Part shown: positions 34,258 through 42,656 of the stretch, piece after piece
How the letters are laid out: each line of letters opens with the position of its first letter
Position numbering within the stretch: position 1 is the first letter of the stretch
Assembly (NCBI GenBank): GCA_963643035.1
Contig: CAVIKO010000005.1
Coordinates: forward strand, 1-64,000
DNA: 64,000 nt
Direction: 5' to 3'
From: UMGS1696 sp963643035
GTDB taxonomy: Bacteria > Bacillota > Clostridia > Oscillospirales > CAG-272
The notes under the pieces: model-generated
Told to the model about the DNA's origin: nothing
Seen by the model: only the letters and a program-made list of their open reading frames with translations
Database searches by the model: none
Made by a program: the position numbers and the translations under genes

Positions 34258-34812
34258 ATGAAAAAGTGGAGATGCACCGTATGCGGAGAAATCGTGGAAT
34301 CGGATGTAAGACCGGACAAATGTCCTCTTTGCAAAGCGCCGGGCGATAAATTTGTCGAAGTCAAGGAAGAAGCGATGACTTGGGCAGCGGAACACGTAGT
34401 TGGTCTGGGAAAGGCGGCAGATGTCCCGGAAGAGGTAATTGAGGGACTGCGTGCGAACTTTAACGGCGAATGCACCGAGGTCGGCATGTATCTGGCGATG
34501 GCACGGGTCGCACATCGGGAGGGCTACCCGGAGATCGGTCTGTATTGGGAAAAAGCAGCATATGAGGAAGCAGAGCACGCGGCAAAATTTGCGGAACTGC
34601 TCGGCGAGGTCGTCACACCGTCCACGGAAAAGAACCTGACGATGCGCGTAGAAGCGGAAAACGGCGCGACAGCGGGCAAATACGAGCTGGCAAAGCTGGC
34701 AAAACAATACAATCTCGATGCAATTCACGACACCGTCCACGAGATGGCAAAGGACGAAGCCCGGCACGGCAAGGCCTTCGCGGGACTTCTGAAGCGGTAC
34801 TTCAACAAGTAA
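34258..34812 (+). CDS. rbr: reverse rubrerythrin (peroxide reductase)
   Basis: A 184-aa cytosolic protein that reduces hydrogen peroxide in anaerobes. The rubredoxin-like iron site comes first (CTVCGEI and CPLCKAPG, residues 6-25), and the four-helix diiron domain follows, with NGECTEVGMYLAMARVA, YEEAEHAAKF and KDEARHGKAF giving the Glu/His ligands. This order, rubredoxin first, is the reverse rubrerythrin type. AAAGGAG precedes the ATG, 93 bases after perR, and both are probably transcribed from the perR promoter and induced by peroxide. Confidence 0.95.
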   Translation: MKKWRCTVCGEIVESDVRPDKCPLCKAPGDKFVEVKEEAMTWAAEHVVGLGKAADVPEEVIEGLRANFNGECTEVGMYLAMARVAHREGYPEIGLYWEKAAYEEAEHAAKFAELLGEVVTPSTEKNLTMRVEAENGATAGKYELAKLAKQYNLDAIHDTVHEMAKDEARHGKAFAGLLKRYFNK

Positions 34813-34876
34813 GAAAACTTGTAAGCACTGCGTTTTAACAAAAAGAAGGGGCTGTAAAAAAGTTCCCCAAAAGCGG

Positions 34877-34917
34877 CCGGAGACGGAGGTCAAGCAGGCT
34901 TCCGTCTCCGGTTGTTT
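34877..34917 (+). terminator. terminator after rubrerythrin
   Basis: CCGGAGACGGA and TCCGTCTCCGG form a perfect 11-bp stem with a 13-base loop, followed by TTGTTT. Confidence 0.85.
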
Positions 34918-35225
34918 CGTGCCAAGGGCAATATACACAATTCATTAGACAGATCCGTTTTCCTTATAGAACGAGAGTGAGATGCATATGGTAATCGAAC
35001 TGAACCGCCTTACAGGCCATCCTATCCCAATACCATCAGTCGACATTCTGATCCATACCCTGCCATATCCGATCAAGCATATTCCCGTTGGTGCATAGGT
35101 TGGCTGTAAGTTGTCCGTTTTGACTTGCAGATCCGTCTATGCGCTTTGTTGATTTACTTTAAAAGAGGCAGCGACATACGTAGTTCATTTTTCTTGCACT
35201 TTACAACATTTTTCCCAACCTAATA
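34918..35225. other. intergenic region with a short direct-repeat block
   Basis: About 300 bases with no gene. It contains GACAGATCCGTTTTCCTTAT at 34950-34969, which recurs as GACAGATCCGTTTCCCTTAC at 36814-36833 after the next gene, so similar blocks flank the lipoprotein gene at 35307-36803. A related CGGATCCGTTCTAAG occurs near 24701. Nothing else was recognised. Confidence 0.5.
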
Positions 35226-35254
35226 TTGACATGGCAGCGTTTTTATGATACAAT
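35226..35254 (+). promoter_or_regulatory. sigma-A promoter of the lipoprotein at 35307
   Basis: TTGACA (35226-35231), 17 bases, TACAAT (35249-35254). Confidence 0.75.
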
Positions 35255-35306
35255 TCCGATCAGAAGCAACGCATTCTTAAAATATTATAGAGAAAGGCAT
35301 TTTGTT

Positions 35307-36803
35307 ATGAACAGACGTCTGACCGCTCTGTTGATTGCTATTCTGACCGCACTGCCGCTGACAGCCTGCGGGAATACAACAACTAGTGAAAGCGACACCA
35401 CTCCCACGATTCAGACAGATACCGCACCGGAAACCGAACCAACGGAAACCGAACCATCCTATGATCCGGGGCTTGCAGCCGTGGATTACAGCGGCACAGA
35501 TTTTGTCATTCTCTACAACTATGGCAACGCCCTTGAGCCAAACAAGGACTTTGTGGGTGAAACGCTGACCGGTGAAATCGTCAACGATGCCGTATACAAC
35601 CGTACGATTGCGCTTGAGGAGAAATACAAGCTCAAAATGACATACACGGAATGCCAGGGAGACAGCGCAGTCGCAACTATGCTGCAAAAAGCCGTGACCG
35701 CCGGGGACTCCACCTACGCCGGTGCAGACATGAACGCGCAATTCTGTGTACAGCAGGCAAGCAAAGGCACGCTTCTGGAACTGCATCAGCTTCCGAATAT
35801 AGATTTATCGAAGCCCTATTGGAGCGATACCATGCTTTCCGGCAGTTCCATTAAAGGGAAGAATTACTTCGCCTTCTCGGACATCAACATTCACGCATAC
35901 GGCGCCACTCCCTGTATTATTTTCAATAAAGTGGTACACCAAAACCACCAGCTGGAAGATCTCTACGAAATCGTTTTGGACGGTCACTGGACTTTTGACA
36001 AGGCGTGCGAAATGATTTCCGCGGTAACCTCCGATCTGGATGGCGACGGTAAGATTACAAAAGACGACAGACTCGGCCTGATCGCAAACAACTTCTGCGT
36101 GGACTGCTTCATCTCCGGCACCGGCTACCAGATGATCGGCAAGGATGAAAACGACCTGCCGGTGCTACAAATGTATAGCGAGGAATTTGCCGACATCATG
36201 GATGGCATCAAAAAATTGCTGTCTGTAGAGACCGGATCGTTCTTGGTGGACAGAACCAGCACCGAAACAGAGGCCAGAGAATACTGGACGGAATGGGCAA
36301 TCACGGAAGATCGTGCATTATTCTGGGTTGGTAATATAAAATGTGTGGAACGGATGCGCCAATCCGAGTCTGACTTTGGTGTCGTTCCCATGCCTAAGGC
36401 AAATGAAAATCAACAGAACTACGCCATTCACACGCAGGCAAATATCGGTACTGTGCTCTGTTTCCCGGCAATCGTTGCAGACACGGATATGGTCAGCCGC
36501 GTAATGGAGGATATGGCATACATCTCGTACATGACCGTCATGCCGGCATACATGGACGTATGCATAGATGGAAAATCCATACGGGACGAAGAATCGCTCG
36601 CATGCCTGGAAATCATCCGCAATTCGTATTACTGTGACCTTGGCTTCATGTGCCAGCAGATGAACGTGAACATCCTCGGCACCATGCGCGATTACGTCAC
36701 CGCGAACCGTTCGGATTTCATGTCCAGTATGGAGAAAAAATCAAACACTTGGAGTAAGGCAGTGGAAAAAATCGCCGCGGCGTTCTCGGAAACTGCCGAA
36801 TAA
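35307..36803 (+). CDS. orphan solute-binding lipoprotein (paralogue 2 of 3)
   Basis: A 498-aa lipoprotein with lipobox LTAC near residue 20 and a Thr/Glu/Pro-rich linker. The binding fold shares landmarks with the proteins at 21545 and 39598: TLTGEIVNDAVYNRT, a calcium-loop-like LDGDGKITKDDRLGL, FGVVPMPKANENQ and VMPAYMDVCIDGK. The ATG at 35307 follows AGAAAGG; upstream in-frame codons overlap the promoter. No transporter gene adjoins it. It is followed by a propeller-like protein gene, which may belong to the same function. Confidence 0.85.
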   Translation: MNRRLTALLIAILTALPLTACGNTTTSESDTTPTIQTDTAPETEPTETEPSYDPGLAAVDYSGTDFVILYNYGNALEPNKDFVGETLTGEIVNDAVYNRTIALEEKYKLKMTYTECQGDSAVATMLQKAVTAGDSTYAGADMNAQFCVQQASKGTLLELHQLPNIDLSKPYWSDTMLSGSSIKGKNYFAFSDINIHAYGATPCIIFNKVVHQNHQLEDLYEIVLDGHWTFDKACEMISAVTSDLDGDGKITKDDRLGLIANNFCVDCFISGTGYQMIGKDENDLPVLQMYSEEFADIMDGIKKLLSVETGSFLVDRTSTETEAREYWTEWAITEDRALFWVGNIKCVERMRQSESDFGVVPMPKANENQQNYAIHTQANIGTVLCFPAIVADTDMVSRVMEDMAYISYMTVMPAYMDVCIDGKSIRDEESLACLEIIRNSYYCDLGFMCQQMNVNILGTMRDYVTANRSDFMSSMEKKSNTWSKAVEKIAAAFSETAE

Positions 36804-36813
36804 TTCTATATCA

Positions 36814-36833
36814 GACAGATCCGTTTCCCTTAC
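36814..36833 (+). repeat. short direct repeat, second copy
   Basis: GACAGATCCGTTTCCCTTAC matches 34950-34969 with two differences. The two copies bracket the lipoprotein gene and its promoter. The rest of the 36804-37000 gap holds no gene. Confidence 0.6.
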
Positions 36834-37000
36834 AGGATGTGGAACGCTCTGTCCCACTCGATTTACTATTGAGATAGGTGCAATTTCTGAATACTGTCAC
36901 AGCCAAAACAGAATATTATCGCCGGCAATGCGGTTCCCGTCAACCTTGCCACTGCAATAAAGGAACAGCTTATCCCAATACACCAAAGAAAGGCTCTCCT

Positions 37001-38272
37001 ATGCCAAACATCACCATTCTTCCCCCTGCCGACGGCATTTTTACGCCGGACGTACCGACAGACCCCTCCAAGCCCGAGCGCGTCACCCCGTCCGCGCCAA
37101 TCTCGCCCTATCATGGGTATCTCCGTCCGCAAAACGATCCTGCGGCAAAGGCAGTCGGAGACAGGCTTGCCGCCGAAATACAGGCGCATATCCTCGCGGA
37201 TTTTGAGAAAAACGAAGTGTACTGTGCGGCGCATCCGGAGGATCCCATAGACAAAATGGTGCATGTCTCGACTTTTGCCATTGTCGGGGACGTGCTCTAC
37301 ATGACCTATTACGCAAACACCGGGACGGACGCGGAGGATCCGGCGTATCAGGAAGCGCGATTCGCGTTCTGTCCGATACACGGCGCGACAGAGGAAAACA
37401 TAACCTTAGACACCGACAAAATGGTAATCCTCCGGCTCCAGAAGGCGGGCGACACCCTGGACGGACGGCACATCGACCGCGTATACGATACGATTTTACT
37501 CCGGCGGGAGGACGATGCGGACACGCTCTACCTCCTATGGACCGCCTCCGCGGACAATTTATACTACCGTTTCTACTGCACGTATACCATCTCCACTGCG
37601 ACCCTTTCCGCAATCCGCCCGAACCGGTTCCGCGTGGGGAATGTGGAAAACGACTTTTCCATCCGCGGCATGATCGGTGCGCTGTCGGCTAACGGAATCG
37701 CGCACAAGCCCATGTGGAGCGACATCGGGATCATGCAGAAGCTGTCCACGCACGTGGAAAACGGAAAACTATGGTATTACACAGGCGCGTACTCCGGAAA
37801 CTTCAACTGCATCATCAAAAGCCGCGATCTTGTGACATGGGAATATGTAGCCGCTCCCGATTTCATCAACGAATCACTGTGGGAAAACGCCGTGTATGTG
37901 ATCGGGGACAAGTGCTGGTACTTTGTGCGCCAGGATGAGTGTATGCAGGGTTTTCTCACCGCGTATGACCTGAAAACCGGGATGTGGGCGGTGCCGACGC
38001 TGATCCGCGATGCGCAGTCCCGCTCGGATTTCATCCGGTACAAGGGGGATCTGTACCTCATCCACGCGCCGATCGACCGGAACGGATTCGGGATCGTGAA
38101 GATCAACCGCGAAAATCCCGCCGCGAGCACGCCGGTTGCGGTGGCGGACATGCACGACAGCCTGTTCTATCCCTACACGGATCTCTGCGGCGGCTACGCG
38201 TACATGTCGTACACGGTGGCGCGCAAGCACATTCGTCTCACACGGTTCCCGATTGCGGAATTTTTGGGGTAA
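37001..38272 (+). CDS. predicted beta-propeller protein of unknown function (GH43/sialidase-like)
   Basis: A 423-aa protein without a signal peptide. Repeated strands of the form GDVLYMTYYAN, GKLWYYTGAYSGNFN, GDKCWYFVRQDE and GDLYLIHAPID suggest a five-bladed propeller like those of GH43/GH62 or sialidase-type proteins. IIKSRDLVTWEYV is typical of such folds. Catalytic acids could not be assigned, so enzyme activity is unproven. The ATG at 37001 follows AAAGAAAGG. It is between an orphan binding lipoprotein and a PHP phosphoesterase, with a terminator at 38284-38311. Confidence 0.7.
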   Translation: MPNITILPPADGIFTPDVPTDPSKPERVTPSAPISPYHGYLRPQNDPAAKAVGDRLAAEIQAHILADFEKNEVYCAAHPEDPIDKMVHVSTFAIVGDVLYMTYYANTGTDAEDPAYQEARFAFCPIHGATEENITLDTDKMVILRLQKAGDTLDGRHIDRVYDTILLRREDDADTLYLLWTASADNLYYRFYCTYTISTATLSAIRPNRFRVGNVENDFSIRGMIGALSANGIAHKPMWSDIGIMQKLSTHVENGKLWYYTGAYSGNFNCIIKSRDLVTWEYVAAPDFINESLWENAVYVIGDKCWYFVRQDECMQGFLTAYDLKTGMWAVPTLIRDAQSRSDFIRYKGDLYLIHAPIDRNGFGIVKINRENPAASTPVAVADMHDSLFYPYTDLCGGYAYMSYTVARKHIRLTRFPIAEFLG

Positions 38273-38283
38273 CAAACGGAAAG

Positions 38284-38311
38284 AAGGATCGCTCCGACGG
38301 CGGTCCTTTTT
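38284..38311 (+). terminator. terminator after the propeller-like gene
   Basis: AAGGATCGC and GCGGTCCTT pair around a short loop with one mismatch, followed by TTTTTC. Confidence 0.75.
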
Positions 38312-38394
38312 CATCTATTTTCCCCATAAACCATTTTCCGTCTCATCCCGCAATCCGGTGTAGCTGCGCAGGCGCAAATTCATCGGGTTTGTGC

Positions 38395-38423
38395 TTGCGA
38401 ACCGTTTCAGATTGTGGTATACT
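38395..38423 (+). promoter_or_regulatory. sigma-A promoter of the PHP gene
   Basis: TTGCGA (38395-38400), 17 bases, TATACT (38418-38423) with TGG before the -10 box. Confidence 0.75.
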
Positions 38424-38459
38424 TATTGTAAAATTCAGTAGAAAAAAGAAGGGTTATCT

Positions 38460-39356
38460 ATGTTCACTGACGCACAGGGACGCAAATGGTTCAAGGGCAA
38501 TCTGCATACCCACACGACGGAATCGGACGGCAGAATCTCGCCGGAGGAATGCTATGCCCTATACAAATCGAAGGGATATGATTTTCTTGCCCGCACGGAT
38601 CACTGGAAGGTGAGTGACGCAGGCGCATACGAGGGGATGCTCCTTCTCTCCGGCTGTGAATACGATTTCGGATCCGATCCGGCGGATGGCGTATACCACA
38701 TTGTGGCACTCGGCATGGAGCGGGATCCGCAGATCACGCGAGCGATGACGCCGGGTGAAGCCGTGGAGCGCATCCACGCAAACGGGGGACTGGCAAATAT
38801 CGCGCATCCGGCATGGTCGCTGGATACGCCTGACCAGATCCTGCGCTACGGCAATATTTTTGACATGACGGAAATCTACAATTCCGTATCCGGTTTGCCG
38901 CGCAACGCCCGTCCGTACAGCGGTCTGATCGTGGACATGCTTGCCTCACGCGGGGTATATCTGCCCCTGATCGCAGACGACGACGTACACTTCTATGTGC
39001 CTGGCTTTGATGCGTGCCGGAGCTTCATCATGGTGGAAGCCGAGGAATGCACGCGTGAATCGATCCTCGCGGCGATCGCGGCAAAACGATTCTACGCAAC
39101 ACAGGGGCCGGAGCTGTACGTGCGCATCGAAGGCGGCAAGCTCCTCGTGGACTGCTCCCCGGTCTGCGAGATCGTCTACTTCTCCAACCTGGTCTGGAGC
39201 GGTCATCGTGCAGATACGGCGGCGGACGGCGAGCGTTTGACCCACGGCGAATACACACCCCAGCAGAACGACCGCTTCCTCCGCGTAGAGGTGCGCGATG
39301 CTGCCGGCAATATGGCGTGGAGCCAGATCTTTGACCGTTCTCAATGGCTTTCATAA
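38460..39356 (+). CDS. PHP-domain phosphoesterase
   Basis: A 298-aa protein of the polymerase and histidinol phosphatase superfamily. Metal-binding motifs are visible in order: NLHTHTTESDG (HxH), ARTDHWKVSD (the D-H pair), SGCEYDFG (Glu), IAHPAW (His) and LIADDDVH (Asp/His). It probably hydrolyses a phosphoester on a small molecule; substrate unknown. After residue 210 there is a beta-rich C-terminal extension (VEVRDAAGNMAWSQIF) seen in extracellular-type PHP relatives, but no signal peptide is present. AAGAAGGG precedes the ATG. Confidence 0.88.
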   Translation: MFTDAQGRKWFKGNLHTHTTESDGRISPEECYALYKSKGYDFLARTDHWKVSDAGAYEGMLLLSGCEYDFGSDPADGVYHIVALGMERDPQITRAMTPGEAVERIHANGGLANIAHPAWSLDTPDQILRYGNIFDMTEIYNSVSGLPRNARPYSGLIVDMLASRGVYLPLIADDDVHFYVPGFDACRSFIMVEAEECTRESILAAIAAKRFYATQGPELYVRIEGGKLLVDCSPVCEIVYFSNLVWSGHRADTAADGERLTHGEYTPQQNDRFLRVEVRDAAGNMAWSQIFDRSQWLS

Positions 39357-39406
39357 GGACACACCGCACACAACATTCCCTTATATAGACCGAAAACTGA
39401 AAAAAC

Positions 39407-39458
39407 GATTGTCGGCTCCTTTTTCGGAAATTCTTTTCGCCCAAAGGAGCCGATAATC
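39407..39458. terminator. bidirectional hairpin between convergent genes
   Basis: GATTGTCGGCTCCTTT and AAAGGAGCCGATAATC form a 16-bp stem with one mismatch, around a 20-base loop, downstream of the PHP gene. The T run is short. Confidence 0.6.
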
Positions 39459-39480
39459 TTTCTGAAAACACTAATGTAGG

Positions 39481-39510
39481 GTGGATGTATTCAGCGCATC
39501 CTTACAAATT
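39481..39510. repeat. short dispersed repeat copy 2
   Basis: GGATGTATTCAGCGCATCC followed by TTACA resembles the block at 10986-11015. Confidence 0.35.
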
Positions 39511-39542
39511 TTCCACACAAAACAGCACTTCCTTCCAAAACG

Positions 39543-39581
39543 AAACCGCCCTGCCGGGAATTTCCCGATAGAGCGGTTTTA
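39543..39581 (-). terminator. terminator after the lipoprotein at 39598
   Basis: AAACCGC and GCGGTTT flank an inner CCGGGAA/TTTCCCG stem, giving a hairpin just past the stop codon of the minus-strand gene, followed on that strand by TTTTGG. Confidence 0.55.
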
Positions 39582-39597
39582 TACGTAAAAAAGATGA

Positions 39598-41064
39598 TTA
39601 CTGCACTACCACGCCGCCCGCAGCTACGATGGCTTTTTCGATAGCGGGGATCTTCTTTTCGACGCGGGAGACAAAATCAGTGCGATTGCCCTTCAGATAG
39701 GAGGCGAAAATGCCATCCTTGATCGCATCGTTGAACATTGTCGCGCCCAGATCGTAGTAGACATTGTTGAGAATCAGATCGAGCATCTGCGCGGATACGC
39801 TGTCCCGGCTCACCTTCTGCTTCAGCGTTGTCTCGTAGTACGCCGGCATGACATCGCGATAGGAGAGATAGTGCATCATTTCCAGTACCGCGCCCACCAA
39901 TTCCGGATCCTTCACCATTGCAGGAACCGTCGTGATCCGGCTGCCTGCTTCCGCTACAGAGCCGTACTGCTCCTGCGCTTCGTCATATTTCGGGAACGGG
40001 ATGATACCGAAATCCGACACCATATCCCGCAGCAGACAAGCCGAATAGAACGTGTGATCTGCGAATAACGCCTGATCGTCCTGGAAATACGTATCCGTCA
40101 GATAGTAGTTGTTCGAGTTATCCGATTTCGTGTACCAGAAGCCCGCCTCCCAGACCATGTTCGCCACCGTCTCGCATACATCCGCGATCCGCGTGTCTGT
40201 CAGCAGCGCAATCTTTACGCCGTCCGCCGTACGCTCGATCGTCCGACTCCGCGCCGCCGTCACGAAATTCATCAACAGCATGTTCGATCCGCCGACATAG
40301 CCGTAAATATCCTCTTTTCCGAACTCGCCGTCGCCGTTTACATCCTGAATCGCCGTATGTGCCATTTCGCTGAACTTATCCATCGTCCACGCGCCGGAGG
40401 ATACCAGCTCGTAGGGATCGTCAAGTCCCAAATCGGCGACCATATTTTTATTAAACAGCAGCACGTGCGTGAAATCGTATATGCCGAGATTCGCGCTGCC
40501 GTAAGTGATATAACGCGCATCGCTGAAATTGATTGTGTCGTTGATGTCCTTCAGCCACCAATCTGCGTCGATATGAACGTCCGGCAGCGTTGTCACATCC
40601 ATGAAATAACCTTCCTGCGCCCTTGCGAACGCGTGACGCTCCAGAAGCATCGCCAGATCATATGTCGTATCGCCGGACTGAACCTGATTCACAAGCGTAT
40701 CCGTAGCCTTCATCGAATCCGACTCAACGTTATCCTCCGCAAAAACGATGTTGAATTTTTCCTCAATTGCCTTGGTGCGGTTATACATCGCATCGTTCAG
40801 CACGTCTCCGGTCAGCTCCGTGATCGTGAATATATAGTGCTGCGTCCCGGATTTGCTCGTTGTAATTCGAAATTCCGCACCTTCAAAATCGCGATCCGCC
40901 ACCGGATCCGCCGCCTCTGTTTCCGTTTCTGTTTCCGCGACTGTCTGCTCTGTGTCCCCGACACCGTTCGCCTCTGTCTCCGTGACAGCCGTCCCGCTGC
41001 CGCATCCGGTCAGTATCGCCGCCAAAAGCAGCAGCGCAATTGTCTTTTTCGCCTTTCCAAGCAT
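39598..41064 (-). CDS. orphan solute-binding lipoprotein (paralogue 3 of 3)
   Basis: A 488-aa lipoprotein with lipobox LTGC near residue 21 and a Thr/Glu-rich linker. The binding fold shares ELTGDVLNDAMYNRT, calcium-loop-like VNGDGEFGKEDIYGY, FGIIPFPKYDEAQ and VMPAYYETTLKQK with the proteins at 21545 and 35307. Two ATGs compete: that at 41073 lies one base from the GGAGG site, while that at 41064 has ten bases of spacing and was chosen. No transport gene adjoins it. It is closer to paralogue 1 than to paralogue 2 by eye. Confidence 0.85.
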   Translation of the reverse strand: MLGKAKKTIALLLLAAILTGCGSGTAVTETEANGVGDTEQTVAETETETEAADPVADRDFEGAEFRITTSKSGTQHYIFTITELTGDVLNDAMYNRTKAIEEKFNIVFAEDNVESDSMKATDTLVNQVQSGDTTYDLAMLLERHAFARAQEGYFMDVTTLPDVHIDADWWLKDINDTINFSDARYITYGSANLGIYDFTHVLLFNKNMVADLGLDDPYELVSSGAWTMDKFSEMAHTAIQDVNGDGEFGKEDIYGYVGGSNMLLMNFVTAARSRTIERTADGVKIALLTDTRIADVCETVANMVWEAGFWYTKSDNSNNYYLTDTYFQDDQALFADHTFYSACLLRDMVSDFGIIPFPKYDEAQEQYGSVAEAGSRITTVPAMVKDPELVGAVLEMMHYLSYRDVMPAYYETTLKQKVSRDSVSAQMLDLILNNVYYDLGATMFNDAIKDGIFASYLKGNRTDFVSRVEKKIPAIEKAIVAAGGVVVQ

Positions 41065-41202
41065 TTTTACCATGCCTCCGTTTTCTAAGGAAACGCTTCA
41101 TAGACTGCCTATTTCTTTTACGCCCAAAAACACATATTCGTGCTTCTCGGTGCAAAATCTCAGTATAGGCAGCGCATTCCCAAAATTTTTGCCGTTTGCC
41201 AT

Positions 41203-41231
41203 AGTATACACCACTTCCATCCGATATGCAA
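41203..41231 (-). promoter_or_regulatory. sigma-A promoter of the lipoprotein at 39598
   Basis: Minus-strand TTGCAT (41226-41231), 17 bases, TATACT (41203-41208). The leader is about 130 bases. Confidence 0.75.
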
Positions 41232-41273
41232 GTCCCACGGCGCATATTTTAACACTTTATTTCGTGAAAGCCC

Positions 41274-41303
41274 TTGCAACTTCCCGTTGGAATGTGCTAT
41301 AAT
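41274..41303 (+). promoter_or_regulatory. sigma-A promoter of the TrpR-like/methyltransferase pair
   Basis: TTGCAA (41274-41279), 18 bases, TATAAT (41298-41303) with TGC before the -10 box. A hairpin GGGGAAACG/CGTTTCTCC lies in the leader at about 41356-41387, close to the start codon. Confidence 0.75.
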
Positions 41304-41403
41304 ATCGACAGATACCGTTACGAAAGGAAACGCAGAAAAATAGAACATACCCAGAGGGGAAACGAAAACGGCATCCCCCGTTTCTCCTCCAAAGTTCTCA
41401 TAA

Positions 41404-41760
41404 ATGCGAATGATAGATATGGCTCAGCCCAAAAGAGATAAGAAGAAGGATTATTTGTTTCAGGCGATACTGACCCTCCGAACCGTGGACGACTGCTACA
41501 ATTTTTTCGAGGATCTTTGCACCATCAAAGAAATCGAGGAAATGGCGAAGCGGATGTGCGGTGCAAAGATGCTGTCGGACAATAAGATCTACACCGAGAT
41601 CACCGAGGCAACCGGGCTGTCCACCGCCACCATCAGCCGTATCAACCGATCCCTCCGGTATGGTACCGATGGATACAGCGCGGTACTGGAACGGCTCGGC
41701 AGTAATCCAGGCCCCTATGATGCCGACAGCAATTCCAAAACCGAAAAGGAGAATCCGTAA
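41404..41760 (+). CDS. TrpR-like regulator, YerC/YecD family
   Basis: A protein of up to 118 aa in the TrpR superfamily. DYLFQAILTLRTVDDCYNFF and EDLCTIKEIEEMAKRM match the YerC/YecD type, and the helix-turn-helix is IYTEITEATGLSTATISRIN. YerC-type proteins are predicted DNA-binding regulators of unclear target. Three in-frame ATGs (41404, 41410, 41419) lack a good ribosome site; the family start best fits 41419 (MAQPKR). Its stop codon overlaps the ATG of the methyltransferase gene, so the two are translationally coupled. Confidence 0.85.
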   Translation: MRMIDMAQPKRDKKKDYLFQAILTLRTVDDCYNFFEDLCTIKEIEEMAKRMCGAKMLSDNKIYTEITEATGLSTATISRINRSLRYGTDGYSAVLERLGSNPGPYDADSNSKTEKENP

Positions 41761-42533
41761 TGGCAAGTTGCGCAATGGATGGATACACCGCTCTCGCTCC
41801 CGTGTACAACAGACTGAACGAGGACGTTGATTACGAAAAGTGGGCAGATTCTATCACCGCGCAAATCGAACGGGAATTTCGCGGAGAGGGCAAGCCGTCC
41901 CTCCTTCTGGAACTGGGCTGTGGTACAGGCTCCATGACCCGCGAGCTGTGCAGACGCGGCTTCGACATGACCGCGCTCGATATTTCCGAGGAGATGCTCT
42001 CCGTTGCCGAGGTAAGACTGCGGGAAGAGGGGATCGAAAATGTCCTCTGGCTTCACGAAAGCATGACGGATTTTGAACTGTATGGCACCGTGGACTGCGT
42101 GGTCTGCTGTCTCGACGGGATCAATCACCTCACCGGCCGGGACGAGCTTGCCGACTGCTTCCATCTCGTCGCGCAATACCTCAATCCCGGCGGACTCTTC
42201 CTCTTTGACGTGAATACACCCGCGAAATTCCGCACGAAATACGCCGATAACGATTATCTCCTTGAACAGGACGGAGCGGTGCTGTGCTGGTCCAATCGCC
42301 TGTCGAAAAAGGGCGATGTGTGCGATTTCTACCTCACCGTTTTTGAGAAACAGAAATCCGGACTATACAAACGCTCCGACGGCGTGACCCGTGAACGCTG
42401 CTACGGTATGCGCGCCCTGCAAAATCACGCCAAGGCCGCCGGACTCACCTGGGTCGCCTGCCACGGCACCATAGACGGAGGCAAACCGGACGAGAAGTGC
42501 GACCGGTGGTACATTACCCTGCGAAAGGAATGA
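41760..42533 (+). CDS. class I SAM-dependent methyltransferase
   Basis: A 257-aa cytosolic methyltransferase. The SAM-binding motif I is LLELGCGTGSMTREL near residue 43, motif II contains ALDISEEML, and VVCCLDGINHL follows in the usual motif IV position. The C-terminal part is beta-rich (VCDFYLTVFEK). The substrate is unknown. The ATG shares its A with the TAA stop of the TrpR-like gene. Confidence 0.9.
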   Translation: MASCAMDGYTALAPVYNRLNEDVDYEKWADSITAQIEREFRGEGKPSLLLELGCGTGSMTRELCRRGFDMTALDISEEMLSVAEVRLREEGIENVLWLHESMTDFELYGTVDCVVCCLDGINHLTGRDELADCFHLVAQYLNPGGLFLFDVNTPAKFRTKYADNDYLLEQDGAVLCWSNRLSKKGDVCDFYLTVFEKQKSGLYKRSDGVTRERCYGMRALQNHAKAAGLTWVACHGTIDGGKPDEKCDRWYITLRKE

Positions 42534-42600
42534 GAGAGGTGCCATTCTCCTCATTCTTATCAAGCCCTATTCATTCCTCCTGACAAAAACCGCAAAAAGT

Positions 42601-42636
42601 GCCCGCTCCATGGACTGCACGATCCACAGAGCGGGC
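42601..42636. terminator. terminator between convergent genes
   Basis: GCCCGCTC and GAGCGGGC form a perfect 8-bp stem with a 20-base loop. On the minus strand it is followed by ACTTTTTG, on the plus strand by GTTTG. Confidence 0.75.
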
Positions 42637-42656
42637 GTTTGTTATGCTGTTTTGGC

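Noticed and set aside
34161..34349. 62-aa basic protein overlapping the rubrerythrin start
   Set aside because: It overlaps the rubrerythrin ribosome site and most of its length is the wrong frame of that gene.
33865..34938. 357-aa minus-strand frame opposite perR and rubrerythrin
   Set aside because: Antisense shadow over two well-supported genes and their terminator.
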